A stretch of 64,000 nt of DNA, from assembly GCA_021778845.1 (NCBI GenBank), contig JAJYBU010000003.1:1-64000 (forward strand). Direction: 5' to 3'. Shown here in pieces: positions 39,840-48,539 of this stretch (within the stretch, counting starts at the first letter, position 1; each line of letters opens with the position of its first letter). This DNA comes from Acidobacteriota bacterium (GTDB lineage: Bacteria > Acidobacteriota > Terriglobia > Terriglobales > Acidobacteriaceae). The position numbers and the translations under genes are program-made. The notes below the pieces were generated by a model. The model worked only from the letters and a program-made list of their open reading frames with translations. It did not search any database and was not told the DNA's origin.

Positions 39840-41552
39840 TTAGCGCCGCCGATACGGTCGATACACGGGCTCCCACACGTTCGCACGCAGCGACTCGATG
39901 AAGGCCTCGCCCTTGATTTCCGCCAGACCTTCGACCTCAGCCTGCCGTCCGAGCGCAAGCGCCACACTCATCGAAACCTCACGCAGCGACTCGAGCGGCG
40001 GCAGCAGAGCTGCGTTGGGATCGCGCTGGGTGGGTGAGAGCGCCGCCAGCGCCGTCGCGGCCGCCATGATCATCCCTTCACTCACCTGCTTCGCCCGCGC
40101 GCTCACAATCCCCAGCGCCATCCCCGGGAAGATGTACGAGTTATTGGTCTGCGCAATGTTCACCGTTCGTCCGCCAAACTCCACCGGCGGAAACGGACTG
40201 CCCGTGCCGACAATCGCGCGGCCCTCGGTCCAGCGAATCACATCGGCGGGCCGGGCCTCGCAGCGACTGGTCGGGTTCGAGAGCGGCAGGATGACCGGCC
40301 GCACCGCGCGTTCACCGTAACCGTGCTGCAACCCGTTCACCATCGCTCGCACCACCTGCTCCGTAAACGCGCCTGCCTGCCCGGAGACGCCGATCAGAAC
40401 CGTGGGCCGCACGCGCTCGACAACCTCCAACAGGCTGATCCCGTGCTCGCCTCGCGTCCAACCCTGTACCTCACTCGTTGGCCGCGCGAAACCCGCCTTC
40501 TCGCTCGACAGCCCCTCCATGCCCTCGACCAGCAGCCCATCTTTATCGACTGCGTGGAAGCGCGCGCGCGCGGCGGCATCGCTAAGTCCCGCGCCCACCA
40601 GCGCCTTGCGCACCAACTCCGTAATGCCCAGCCCCGCCGAACCGAAGCCGAAGACCACAAAACGCTGCTCGGTGAACGGAATACCGGTGGCCTTCACCGC
40701 TGCCAGCAGGGTTGCGACGGCAACGGCAGCGGTGCCCTGGATGTCATCGTTGAAGCTGGGCAGCACATCGCGATAGCGTTCCAGCAGCCGCGCTGCGTTG
40801 TGTCCGGCGAAGTCCTCCCACTGCAGCAGAACATGCGGCCAGCGCTTGCGCACCACGCGCACAAACGTGTCGACAAATTTGTCATACTCGGCGCCGCGCA
40901 CGCGCTCATGCCGCCAGCCAATGTACATCGGGTCGGCCATTCGCTTCTCGTTGTCCGTACCCACATCCAGAAAAACGGGCAGGCAGGTCATGGGATGGAT
41001 ACCGGCCAGCGCCGTATACAGCGCCAGCTTGCCAATTGGAATGCCCATGCCGCCCGCGCCCTGATCGCCGAGGCCAAGGATCCGCTCGCCGTCGGAGACG
41101 ACGATGCAGCGCACCTTGTCGTAGCGCGGATGCCCCAGAATAGTCTCGATGCGAGCGCGGTTCGGATAGCTGAGGAAGACGCCGCGCGGTCGGCGCCAGA
41201 TCTCAGAGAAGCGCTGGCAGCCCTCGCCCACCGCGGGCGTGTACACGATGGGCAGCATCTCCTCGATGTTGCGCGTGATCATCGCATAGAAGAGCGTCTC
41301 GTTGACGTCCTGAAGATCGCGCATCAGCGTGTAGCGCGCAAAGTCGTCGGGCAGCGAGCGAAACGCCTTCAGCCGCCGCTCCACCTGTTCATCGAGCGTG
41401 CCCACGTGCGGCGGCAGCAATCCGTGCAGGGAAAACTCATCGCGCTCCGACTCCGGAAACGCGGTTCCCTTGTTGAACATCGGGGTGTTCAACAACCCCA
41501 ACCCGGCCAGCGAAGTCTCCAGAAACTGCGGTGAAGTACGCGACGGTGCCAT
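39840..41552 (-). CDS. maeA: NAD-dependent malic enzyme
   Basis: A 570-residue cytosolic enzyme that decarboxylates malate to pyruvate. It has the full-length form with YTPAVGEGCQRF, the catalytic Lys in GGMGIPIGKLALYTA, metal ligands in QWEDFAGHNA and FNDDIQGTAAVA, the Rossmann motif FGFGSAGLGI and LSNPTSRCEA. The ATG at 41552 gives the normal family length. It lies upstream of and codirectional with the BaiN-like gene (58 bases). Confidence 0.96.
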   Translation of the reverse strand: MAPSRTSPQFLETSLAGLGLLNTPMFNKGTAFPESERDEFSLHGLLPPHVGTLDEQVERRLKAFRSLPDDFARYTLMRDLQDVNETLFYAMITRNIEEMLPIVYTPAVGEGCQRFSEIWRRPRGVFLSYPNRARIETILGHPRYDKVRCIVVSDGERILGLGDQGAGGMGIPIGKLALYTALAGIHPMTCLPVFLDVGTDNEKRMADPMYIGWRHERVRGAEYDKFVDTFVRVVRKRWPHVLLQWEDFAGHNAARLLERYRDVLPSFNDDIQGTAAVAVATLLAAVKATGIPFTEQRFVVFGFGSAGLGITELVRKALVGAGLSDAAARARFHAVDKDGLLVEGMEGLSSEKAGFARPTSEVQGWTRGEHGISLLEVVERVRPTVLIGVSGQAGAFTEQVVRAMVNGLQHGYGERAVRPVILPLSNPTSRCEARPADVIRWTEGRAIVGTGSPFPPVEFGGRTVNIAQTNNSYIFPGMALGIVSARAKQVSEGMIMAAATALAALSPTQRDPNAALLPPLESLREVSMSVALALGRQAEVEGLAEIKGEAFIESLRANVWEPVYRPYRRR

Positions 41553-41628
41553 GGCATCATTCTACGACCGCCTCCTGTGGCTGCGCCCGCTCATCGCCCA
41601 ACCGGCCAACAGGCTTCGACCTGTGTTC

Positions 41629-42582
41629 TCACGGTGCGATCACATCCAGATCGTTCGCGATCACGGTGGGGCCGGAAAATTTCTGCTTAACTTCCTGCAA
41701 CATCTGCGCCGGATTTGGTTTTACTCCGCCGACGTAGTGCGTGATCACGAGAAGCCTTGGCCGGGCCCGCGCCGCAATATCGCCAAGCTCGACCGCCGAG
41801 GTGTGGAACGAAGAGAAATAGGCGTTCTCTCCGCGCTCGAGGGAATAGACCTCGTGGATCAGCAGATCGCAGCCATTGCATGCCTGCACGACACTTTCCG
41901 TGGGCCGCGTGTCGCCTGAGATCACGATGGATTTCCCGTCTGCATCAAAGCGGTAACCCAACGCTTCCTTCCAGCTTCCGTGCTGGACAGCGAAGGCCGT
42001 TACCTTGACGTTGCTGTCCTGATACACCACGCCCGGGCGGACTTCATGCACATCGACCTGATGGCCCGTCTTCGAACTGTGCTCAAGCCCGTTGATGCGA
42101 AGATCGATATCTTCTGCATACGCGTGCTCGAGACCGTCCACCATGGCCCTGGTCCCCGTCGGCCCGTAGAGATGCAGCGGAGTCACGCGGCCCATCACCC
42201 ACGGCGTGAGGATTAAATCCGGAAGACCGAGCGTGTGGTCCGAGTGGAGATGCGTGAGAAATGCGATGTCCAGTGTGTTTGGCTGCAGCGCTGAAATCCC
42301 GCGCGAGAACGCCGCCGCTGCCTGTCGCACCACGCCAGTGCCTGCATCCACGATGTACGCGGTTCCATTCACAACCACCGCAAGCGACGGCCCCTGCCGC
42401 GTCGGGTCCGGTCGCGGCATTCCCGTGCCGAGAAATACCACGTACACTCCGTGGTCAGAGGGCACAGTCTGCATCGGCACCCCTGGCTGTAGACGTCCAG
42501 GTGAGACTTGACCAAGGCCTGGAGCGGTCGCAGCACCCAGCATCGCCACGCCCAACGCCCAACACAGAACTGAAGGCTTCAT
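41629..42582 (-). CDS. MBL-fold metallo-hydrolase, exported (RNase Z / arylsulfatase-like)
   Basis: A 317-residue protein with a signal peptide (LCWALGVAMLGAATAPGLGQ). The metallo-beta-lactamase fold shows FLGTGMPRPDP, the zinc motif HLHSDHTLGLPDL, later ISGDTRPTE and VITHYVGG. The order of motifs fits RNase Z-like or exported phosphodiesterase/arylsulfatase types. GGAGGG lies six bases before ATG 42582. An exported location makes tRNA processing unlikely. The 430-base gap up to 43013 is empty. Confidence 0.9.
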   Translation of the reverse strand: MKPSVLCWALGVAMLGAATAPGLGQVSPGRLQPGVPMQTVPSDHGVYVVFLGTGMPRPDPTRQGPSLAVVVNGTAYIVDAGTGVVRQAAAAFSRGISALQPNTLDIAFLTHLHSDHTLGLPDLILTPWVMGRVTPLHLYGPTGTRAMVDGLEHAYAEDIDLRINGLEHSSKTGHQVDVHEVRPGVVYQDSNVKVTAFAVQHGSWKEALGYRFDADGKSIVISGDTRPTESVVQACNGCDLLIHEVYSLERGENAYFSSFHTSAVELGDIAARARPRLLVITHYVGGVKPNPAQMLQEVKQKFSGPTVIANDLDVIAP

Positions 42583-43012
42583 ACGTCCCTCCGAATGGAG
42601 CTTGCCAACAAAACTATAATGGAACAAGAGTTCATGTGAACTCGGCGTTTGGCACAGCAACTACCTGACCACAACGTCGACCCTGTAACCTACCGCGCAT
42701 TGCCTTCTCGACACAAGCCTCACCGAAAGTGAGCGGCCGTGATGAGTGTGCCAGTCCAATACCCTATGACAAATCGGTCATACCGTGCGATTTGCGCACA
42801 GAGGGTGTAACCTTTTTGGTTTTTTTGACGTTCTATTCACAGGGAGCCTTTCTATCAGCAACAGATGGTCTTCAACAGACGACAGATCATCCCGAAGCGC
42901 GAGCCCCTGCGGCGAAGCGCCCCACGCGCAGCCCTTCCGCGGAATTCTCGCTCCGTTTCGCTCGCCATCGTCATCTAAAGAGTCTGTTTACCTGAAGTTT
43001 GGAGATTCATTC
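42583..43012. other. Intergenic region between divergent genes
   Basis: No gene is supported. This region must carry the promoters of the minus-strand MBL gene and of the plus-strand gene at 43013. It contains a short inverted repeat around TGACAAATCGGTCA (42768-42781) and a T-rich tract at about 42814-42827. Neither can be assigned a role. An open frame from 42785 is in phase with the next gene but looks non-coding. Confidence 0.5.
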
Positions 43013-43918
43013 TTGCGTTCTCTCTTATTGCCTGCACTTCTTTTTTGCATTCCTGGCGCATTTGCGCAGCAAACACCAGCGGTGCAAATTTCGCAGACCG
43101 CAAGAATCTCCTGGCCGCTCGCCTCAACGGTGTCCTTCGAGCCCACCGTTGCCGCCGTCGTCGCAACACCCCCGCCCGCCGCTGAGCCTGAAGACTCTAA
43201 TCTGCCCGACGACCCGGATGTCGCATTGCAGCACACGACGCCTACCCAAACGGGAACGAGTTCCTCCTCGGCAGCCGAGGAGATCCAGAGCCAAACGGCG
43301 ACTCCGCCAGCGACGCCGCCGTTGCCTCCGCCACAGCCCAAACGCATTCTGGGTATGATGCCCAACTATCGCGCCGTCAGCGCCGGCGTCATACCGCCCC
43401 CGCCCACGGCAAAAGAAGCATTCATGGACGCGACCTATAACGCGTTCGACTACTCCGATTTTGTGTTCGTCGGCCTGACGTCGCTGATGGCGGAGGGGAC
43501 GAATACGCATCCTGTCTTTGGCAAAGGCGTCCCCGGCTACTGGTCGTACTACTGGCGCGGCTTCCTCGATAAATCCGACGGCGACTACTGGGTGGACTTT
43601 ATTCTGCCCACGGCGTTTCACGAGGACGAGCGCTACTACGCGAAGGGCCGGGGCAACGTCGTCAAACGCGCGCTCTACGCCGCCTCCGAGGTCATCATCA
43701 CGCCGGATTACAACGGCCACAACACCATCAACGGTGCTGAACTGCTGGGCCGCGGCATTGCCCAGGCCATCTCCGTCACCTACTACCCAAGTCAGTACGC
43801 CACGGTGAGCGACGTTGCATCCAAGTATGCCTATGCCCTCCTGCGCGACGCCGGGATGAACGTCTTTCGCGAGCTGTGGCCGGACTTCTCCGTGCGCGTC
43901 CTGCACCGCCAGCCATAG
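43013..43918 (+). CDS. Secreted protein of unknown function, possibly conserved in acidobacteria
   Basis: A 301-residue protein. I chose the TTG at 43013 because GGAG lies eight bases upstream and the signal peptide (LRSLLLPALLFCIPGAFAQQ) starts there; no ATG fits. A Pro/Thr/Gln-rich linker (about residues 30-105) leads to a globular part starting PNYRAVSAG and PPPTAKEAFMDATYNAFDY. Next come GKGVPGYWSYYWRGFLDKS, PTAFHEDERYYAKG and GINGAEL-type sequence, ending in FSVRVL. No enzyme motif is recognised. Likely an envelope protein; family should be checked by profile search. Confidence 0.75.
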   Translation: MRSLLLPALLFCIPGAFAQQTPAVQISQTARISWPLASTVSFEPTVAAVVATPPPAAEPEDSNLPDDPDVALQHTTPTQTGTSSSSAAEEIQSQTATPPATPPLPPPQPKRILGMMPNYRAVSAGVIPPPPTAKEAFMDATYNAFDYSDFVFVGLTSLMAEGTNTHPVFGKGVPGYWSYYWRGFLDKSDGDYWVDFILPTAFHEDERYYAKGRGNVVKRALYAASEVIITPDYNGHNTINGAELLGRGIAQAISVTYYPSQYATVSDVASKYAYALLRDAGMNVFRELWPDFSVRVLHRQP

Positions 43919-44009
43919 GCATTGAAGCGATCTCCGCCTGCAACAGGGCGGTCCTTGTCGCTGCAGGCTTCAGAGTCGGTAGAATCATTCCAGAACAACC
44001 CTGGCAGCC

Positions 44010-44525
44010 ATGAACCCAAGTAACGATCTCGCTATCCTCGCGCAGCAGGAATCCCTGTTGCGCTTTTCCACCTTTGACGCCGAAACGGCGTGGCAGCTTG
44101 GCTCGCTGCTTCGCGCCGCGCTGCTCACGCTCCATGCCGGCGGCACCATCGAGATTGAGCGCGACGGCCAACTGCTGTTTGCCTGCGCCACCCCCGGAGC
44201 CATGCCCACGCAGGCAGACTGGATTCGCCGCAAGCGCAACACCGTCCATCGCTTTCATCGCGCCTCCTACACCATCGGCCGCGAACTCGCACGCGATAGC
44301 GCCACGCTCGAATCCGCTTACGGACTTAGCGAGACCGACTATGCCGCGCACGGCGGAGGCTTCCCATTGTGGCTTTTGCCCGGCTCCTCCGCCGATGCGC
44401 AAGCAGCCATTTGTGTCGGCAGCATCATCGTCTCCGGGCTGCCCCAGCGCGATGACCATAACCTCGTCGTCAACGCAATCGCCTTGCATCTCCAGGTGAG
44501 CATTCCGCAGCTCAGCGGGGCTTGA
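44010..44525 (+). CDS. UPF0303 / GlcG-like heme-binding domain protein
   Basis: A 171-residue protein similar to UPF0303. Characteristic blocks are FDAETAWQLGSLLR, DWIRRKRNTVHRFHRASY and HGGGFPLW, with a Gly-rich loop near the C-terminus (ICVGSIIVSGLPQRDDH). Related HbpS/GlcG proteins bind haem. The cellular role is uncertain. It converges with the YfdX-like gene. Confidence 0.85.
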   Translation: MNPSNDLAILAQQESLLRFSTFDAETAWQLGSLLRAALLTLHAGGTIEIERDGQLLFACATPGAMPTQADWIRRKRNTVHRFHRASYTIGRELARDSATLESAYGLSETDYAAHGGGFPLWLLPGSSADAQAAICVGSIIVSGLPQRDDHNLVVNAIALHLQVSIPQLSGA

Positions 44526-44674
44526 CGCGAGCCAGTGACGCGCACCCCCGCGCCGCCAAAGCAAGGCAGCGGCGAGCCGGGAAGTTTGAACTCCCAACCC
44601 ACCGCTCGCTTGCGATCGACGTTTCCGTGTGAGCGCTACCTGCCGACGATAGCCTCGCCGGGCGCACACATCAT

Positions 44675-45373
44675 CTAGTTGCCTGCTGCCGGAGCCGAAG
44701 CCGGAAGAGCAACCATCGACTCCGTGTCCGCGATCAGGCCGTCTTCAATGGCCTTCAACGCCACGGTTGACTCGTAATATTTCCCGGCATCCGCTAGCGT
44801 GAGGGCCATCTGCAGGTGATTTTCCGATGAAGCGATCGGCATGAGCACCAGCGTGTAATTCACGTCGATTCCGGCCAGCTTCAGTTCGCGGATCGCTCCC
44901 TGGGTGTCGCCACTCTTCATACTCTTATTGGCATTGTCGATGTGGGCCTGCTTCTCCGGCGTGCGCACGTAGTCCTCTGCCATCGACATCCGCGCATCCA
45001 CTGGAACGTAGGCCGCACCCTGATCCGCGCTGCCTGCACGGGTATGGGCCGTTTCCATCTTGAAGTCGGGGGCCTCGCGCTCCGCCGCTGCCATCGCCTG
45101 CTCGGCCTTCACCATCAAGTCGATCGAGGCCTTGGGGTGGCCCTCAAACATCGCCACTCGCGCCGCTATGATCGCATCGATCGCTGCATGACCGTTCGCC
45201 GAAAACTTCATCATCTCCCGCGCTTGCGTGTTTCCCGCCGACCCTGCGGGCGAGCTCTGGCTTGCGTCGGCTTGTTTCGCTGGTTCCTGCGCACTCACCA
45301 TTGATCCAAGGCCAAAGGCCACAGCCGCTGCATACAGCGCCATCTTTCGTGCGCCTGTTCGGATGCTCAACAT
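44675..45373 (-). CDS. YfdX-family secreted protein
   Basis: A 232-residue protein with a signal peptide (MALYAAAVAFGLGSMVSAQ). It is helical, with FSANGHAAIDAIIAARVAM, KASIDLMVKAEQAMAAAE and YYESTVALKAIEDGLIADT, which match the YfdX family (acid-stress-related in E. coli). GGAGG lies six bases before ATG 45373. Unknown partner. The gap to the convergent UPF0303 gene is featureless. Confidence 0.82.
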   Translation of the reverse strand: MLSIRTGARKMALYAAAVAFGLGSMVSAQEPAKQADASQSSPAGSAGNTQAREMMKFSANGHAAIDAIIAARVAMFEGHPKASIDLMVKAEQAMAAAEREAPDFKMETAHTRAGSADQGAAYVPVDARMSMAEDYVRTPEKQAHIDNANKSMKSGDTQGAIRELKLAGIDVNYTLVLMPIASSENHLQMALTLADAGKYYESTVALKAIEDGLIADTESMVALPASAPAAGN

Positions 45374-45570
45374 ACACTTCCTCCGGATTTTCGTTCTAAG
45401 TTCAGTAGAGGAGAGCGTGATTGAAAACGCACCCGTCCTCCCATCACGTATAGATTGCAGAAGCAGGAAATAGGTTGGCGGCGGTAACGCACAAGCAACC
45501 GAACACGCCTCTGCACCGGCAGCTCTCTGTTCCGGAGGCCGCTGTTCGGCGGCGACTACACTGAAAGCAG

Positions 45571-46932
45571 ATGTCCACCGCAGCCACTCTCCGTACGCTC
45601 CGCATCTCTCGTCGCGCCGCCGACCGCCTTCGTGCCGGCCACCTCTGGGTCTACCGCACGGATCTTGAGCCCACGCAAAGGGATGAACCCGAACCAGGCG
45701 CGCTCGTCACCCTCACCGACTCACGCAATCTCCCGCTGGGTACGGCGATGTATTCCTCGGCCTCGCAGATCGCAGCGCGCCTCATCTCGCGCACACCCGC
45801 GCTCACCCGGACGCAGTACCTAGCCGACCTGCGCACACGCATCGACACCGCGCTTGCACTGCGCCGCACGCTTGCGCCAACGACCGCGGACAACAACGCG
45901 CACCGGCTGATCTTCTCCGAGGCCGATAACCTTCCCGGCATCATTGCCGACCGCTACAACGATCTCGTCCTGGTCCAATTACTAACCCAGGGCACCGCGC
46001 AGGACGACGTCCGCGCCGTCCTCGTTGCGGCCCTCCGCACTGCGTTTGCGCAGGAGCATTGTGGTCTCACGATCTGGGAACGGCCCGACCCGCGCATCCG
46101 CGAACTCGAACAACTCCCTGCGCCCGCGCCCGGCCCACTCTTCACGACCACGGCCGACACCATCGCCCCCGACGGACTCTCGTTCCGCACCGAAGCCCAG
46201 CGCGACATCGATCAGGCCGCGCCCTCCACGACCACCTTCACGCTCAACGGCCTTCACTTTCACTATGACGCGGCCAGCGGCCAGAAGACCGGCGCATTTC
46301 TCGACCAGCGCGTGAACTACGCTGCTGCCGCCCGCGCCGTCTCAGCCTCCGGCCACACGGGCAGAGCAGGCGACCGCGGCCTTCGCGGATTGGACATCTG
46401 CACCTACCAGGGCGGCTTTGCGCTGCATCTCGCCCAGGCCTGCACGCACGTCACTGGCGTCGATGCGAGCCGCGCCGCGCTCGAGGCCGCCGACCGCAAC
46501 CTCGGCCTCAACCCTCAGCTTGCCGCGCGCTGCGAGGTGGAATGGATGGAAGCCGACGCCTTCGATTACCTTCGCCACCTCGACACACTGGCCCACGCCA
46601 CGCCCACACCGGATAATCTCTTCGACGTGATCGTCCTCGACCCTCCGGCGTTCGCGAAATCGAAGCGCGCCGCCGAGGGTGCGTTGCGCGGCTACAAGGA
46701 GCTGAACCTCCGCGCCATCCGCCTGCTCGCGCCAGGCGGAACGCTGATCACCAACTCCTGCTCGCACCACGTCGCGCTCGCCGAGTTCACCGAGATCGTC
46801 GCCGCTGCAGCCGCCGACGCCGGCCGTCGCGTCCAGCTTCTCGAAACCCACGCCGCCGCCCCCGACCACCCCGAGATTCTCACCCTGCCCGAGACGCGCT
46901 ATTTAAAATGCCTGATCTGCCGCGTCGACTGA
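45571..46932 (+). CDS. RlmI-like class I rRNA (cytosine-C5) methyltransferase
   Basis: A 453-residue SAM-dependent enzyme. The N-terminal PUA-like RNA-binding part (about 1-90) includes RRAADRLRAGHLWVYR; the methyltransferase part has the SAM loop LDICTYQGGFALHLA, VTGVDASRAALEAA, the DPPAFAKSK motif and the catalytic NSCSHH region. RlmI modifies 23S rRNA. The gene is longer than RlmI (396 residues in E. coli) because of an inserted Ala/Thr-rich stretch. Its 3' end overlaps the extended frame of the following gene, but the chosen start of that gene does not overlap. Confidence 0.9.
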   Translation: MSTAATLRTLRISRRAADRLRAGHLWVYRTDLEPTQRDEPEPGALVTLTDSRNLPLGTAMYSSASQIAARLISRTPALTRTQYLADLRTRIDTALALRRTLAPTTADNNAHRLIFSEADNLPGIIADRYNDLVLVQLLTQGTAQDDVRAVLVAALRTAFAQEHCGLTIWERPDPRIRELEQLPAPAPGPLFTTTADTIAPDGLSFRTEAQRDIDQAAPSTTTFTLNGLHFHYDAASGQKTGAFLDQRVNYAAAARAVSASGHTGRAGDRGLRGLDICTYQGGFALHLAQACTHVTGVDASRAALEAADRNLGLNPQLAARCEVEWMEADAFDYLRHLDTLAHATPTPDNLFDVIVLDPPAFAKSKRAAEGALRGYKELNLRAIRLLAPGGTLITNSCSHHVALAEFTEIVAAAAADAGRRVQLLETHAAAPDHPEILTLPETRYLKCLICRVD

Positions 46933-46967
46933 CGCCCCACGCATCCAACCTCTCGGGGTTCACCTTT

Positions 46968-47429
46968 ATGCGCTACCTCGCCTTGCTATTCACTCTCGCC
47001 GCCGTTCCTTCACTCGCCGCCACGCCCGCCTTCCTGGGCGACTGGCAAACCCCCGACGCCGCGATCATCCGCATCGCTCCCTGCACCACGCCCCACACCA
47101 CGGCTAACGCCGCCATGTGCCTAACCGTTGTCCGGGTCTCTCCCACCGCGCCGCTCGGCCCCAACGGCCAACCCACCGACCTGAAGAACCCTGACCCCAC
47201 GCTGCGCAGCCGCTCCGTCTGCGGCCTGGTCATCGGCACTGGTTTTCAGGCCACTGACTCCACGCATCTCACCGGCGGCCATCTATATGACCCCGAGTCA
47301 GGCCACACCTATCAGGGCACCATCACCGCGGCGGGCGAAGCCCTGCGCCTGCGCGGCTATATCGGCATATCGCTCTTCGGGCGCAGCGAGACCTGGCACC
47401 GCTCTCCCACCGTCCCGGCCTGCCGCTAG
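46968..47429 (+). CDS. DUF2147-family secreted protein
   Basis: A 153-residue protein with a signal peptide (MRYLALLFTLAAVPSLAAT). It contains FLGDWQTPDAAIIRIAPC, SVCGLVIGTGF and a C-terminal LRGYIGISLFGRSETWHR, the pattern of the DUF2147 family. I chose ATG 46968 directly before the signal peptide; an ATG at 46908 also exists upstream. It ends four bases inside the convergent PEP-CTERM gene. Confidence 0.82.
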   Translation: MRYLALLFTLAAVPSLAATPAFLGDWQTPDAAIIRIAPCTTPHTTANAAMCLTVVRVSPTAPLGPNGQPTDLKNPDPTLRSRSVCGLVIGTGFQATDSTHLTGGHLYDPESGHTYQGTITAAGEALRLRGYIGISLFGRSETWHRSPTVPACR

Positions 47430-48022
47430 GCGTCTTCCCCCAGGGGCGCATCTCCGCCAGCGTTAGCCGCGCCATGCGCGTGCGGGTGGTGCTTGCGGTA
47501 GTAACGCCTCACACTGAGCGCGGCCAGAAACGCCAGACCACCAGCACCCAGCAGAAAACTCGACGGCTCGGGCACCGTGGAGACGTCCGACGAGAAGGGT
47601 GCAGCCTCCGACAAGGAGATCTTCAGGTTCGAATCCACCGGCCCGCTGTCATAGTAACTGCTCAGTCCGAAGGTACCGAGCAGGAAGGTGGGGTCGTACA
47701 CGCTGCCGCGAAACAGTTGCGGGCCGTACAGGTTGAATGCACCATTGGTGAACTGTAGCCCGCCGCCATAGCCTTTGGTGTAGAAGTTAATCCCGTTGGT
47801 CTGCTGTTCGCCGTTCACGCTCATTGAAACATCATTCAGTTGGACATCGTAGCCGGGTTGCGAGTGCCACAATGCCTCCGGGCTGACGGGCAGACTGAAA
47901 TCGACGGTATCGCCCTGACTGATGAGCACGAAGTTCAGGGTGTCGGCCCGCGCAATGGCGCTGGCCGAGAGCGCGACGCCAGCCAGAACGAGCGCGCGCA
48001 GGCGTGATTGCCTGGGAAACAT
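47426..48022 (-). CDS. PEP-CTERM exosortase-substrate protein
   Basis: A 198-residue exported protein with a signal peptide (ALVLAGVALSASAIARA). The C-terminal sorting signal is PEPSS, a hydrophobic helix (FLLGAGGLAFLAALSV) and RRYYRK, normally read by exosortase. An additional 21-residue tail with HHPHAH follows, which is unusual. The middle part is a beta-sheet extracellular domain of unknown function. AAAGG lies upstream of ATG 48022. No exosortase gene lies in the window. Confidence 0.88.
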   Translation of the reverse strand: MFPRQSRLRALVLAGVALSASAIARADTLNFVLISQGDTVDFSLPVSPEALWHSQPGYDVQLNDVSMSVNGEQQTNGINFYTKGYGGGLQFTNGAFNLYGPQLFRGSVYDPTFLLGTFGLSSYYDSGPVDSNLKISLSEAAPFSSDVSTVPEPSSFLLGAGGLAFLAALSVRRYYRKHHPHAHGAANAGGDAPLGEDA

Positions 48023-48539
48023 AGTGGGCCTTTCGTGCCAGACAAACGGATGAAGCGGTGCTGGCTGAAGGGTTTATCGGCAGTCATGCGCAGAACTTTA
48101 GTCCGCACCCCGCCTACCCGCTGTTTCACGGAGTTCAAGATATTTTCTGCAAATTCAGCCCGAAATCCGCGTGTCAAGCCCCGTCCGCCCCAAGGAATCG
48201 CCACAACCCCCATGAATACCGGCGATTTCTCTTCGCCCGCCTTGGCACAATCACCCCATCCTGCCCGCTACAATTTAATTAGAGCGCCCACCCATCCTCC
48301 CAGCCCATTAGAACGCCACCGCCCGTACATGCCTAACTGCAATGAATGCAATATCTTACCCGCAACCCACCTGAATACAATCTCTTACCGCCATAAAGCA
48401 GTAACCGCAACGGAATCAGCCACTTACGACAGCCCCATCGAATCAATATCTTAGCCGCAACTGCCCTGAATGGAATACCTTACAAGATAGGGGGGGAGGG
48501 GGGTACCCAGGCCATCCAGTGGCTGTAGCGTAGCCGCTC
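48023..48539. other. Intergenic region with upstream signals of the PEP-CTERM gene and a repeat array
   Basis: No gene is supported in these 517 bases. The right part is the repeat array described separately. The left part should hold the promoter of the minus-strand PEP-CTERM gene, but no clear box is seen. The region is noticeably richer in A and T than its surroundings. Confidence 0.5.
48336..48490 (+). repeat. Array of about five degenerate 28-bp direct repeats
   Basis: Units share the pattern YCTGAATnnAATnTCTTACC-GCAA. Clear copies begin near 48336 (GCAATGAATGCAATATCTTA), 48366 (CACCTGAATACAATCTCTTA), 48435 (TCGAATCAATATCTTAGCC) and 48463 (GCCCTGAATGGAATACCTTA); a weaker copy lies between, near 48405. 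Spacing is about 28-30 bases. It is directly followed by a G-rich run (48491-48502). The units differ too much for CRISPR and no cas genes are near. Confidence 0.5.

Noticed and set aside
48035-48040. TGGCAC on the minus strand as a sigma-54 promoter of the PEP-CTERM gene
   Set aside because: The required TTGC partner is missing and the site lies about 13 bases before the start codon, too close to be a promoter.
48336-48490. CRISPR array
   Set aside because: Repeat units are diverged, spacers are not of constant unique type, and there are no cas genes nearby.
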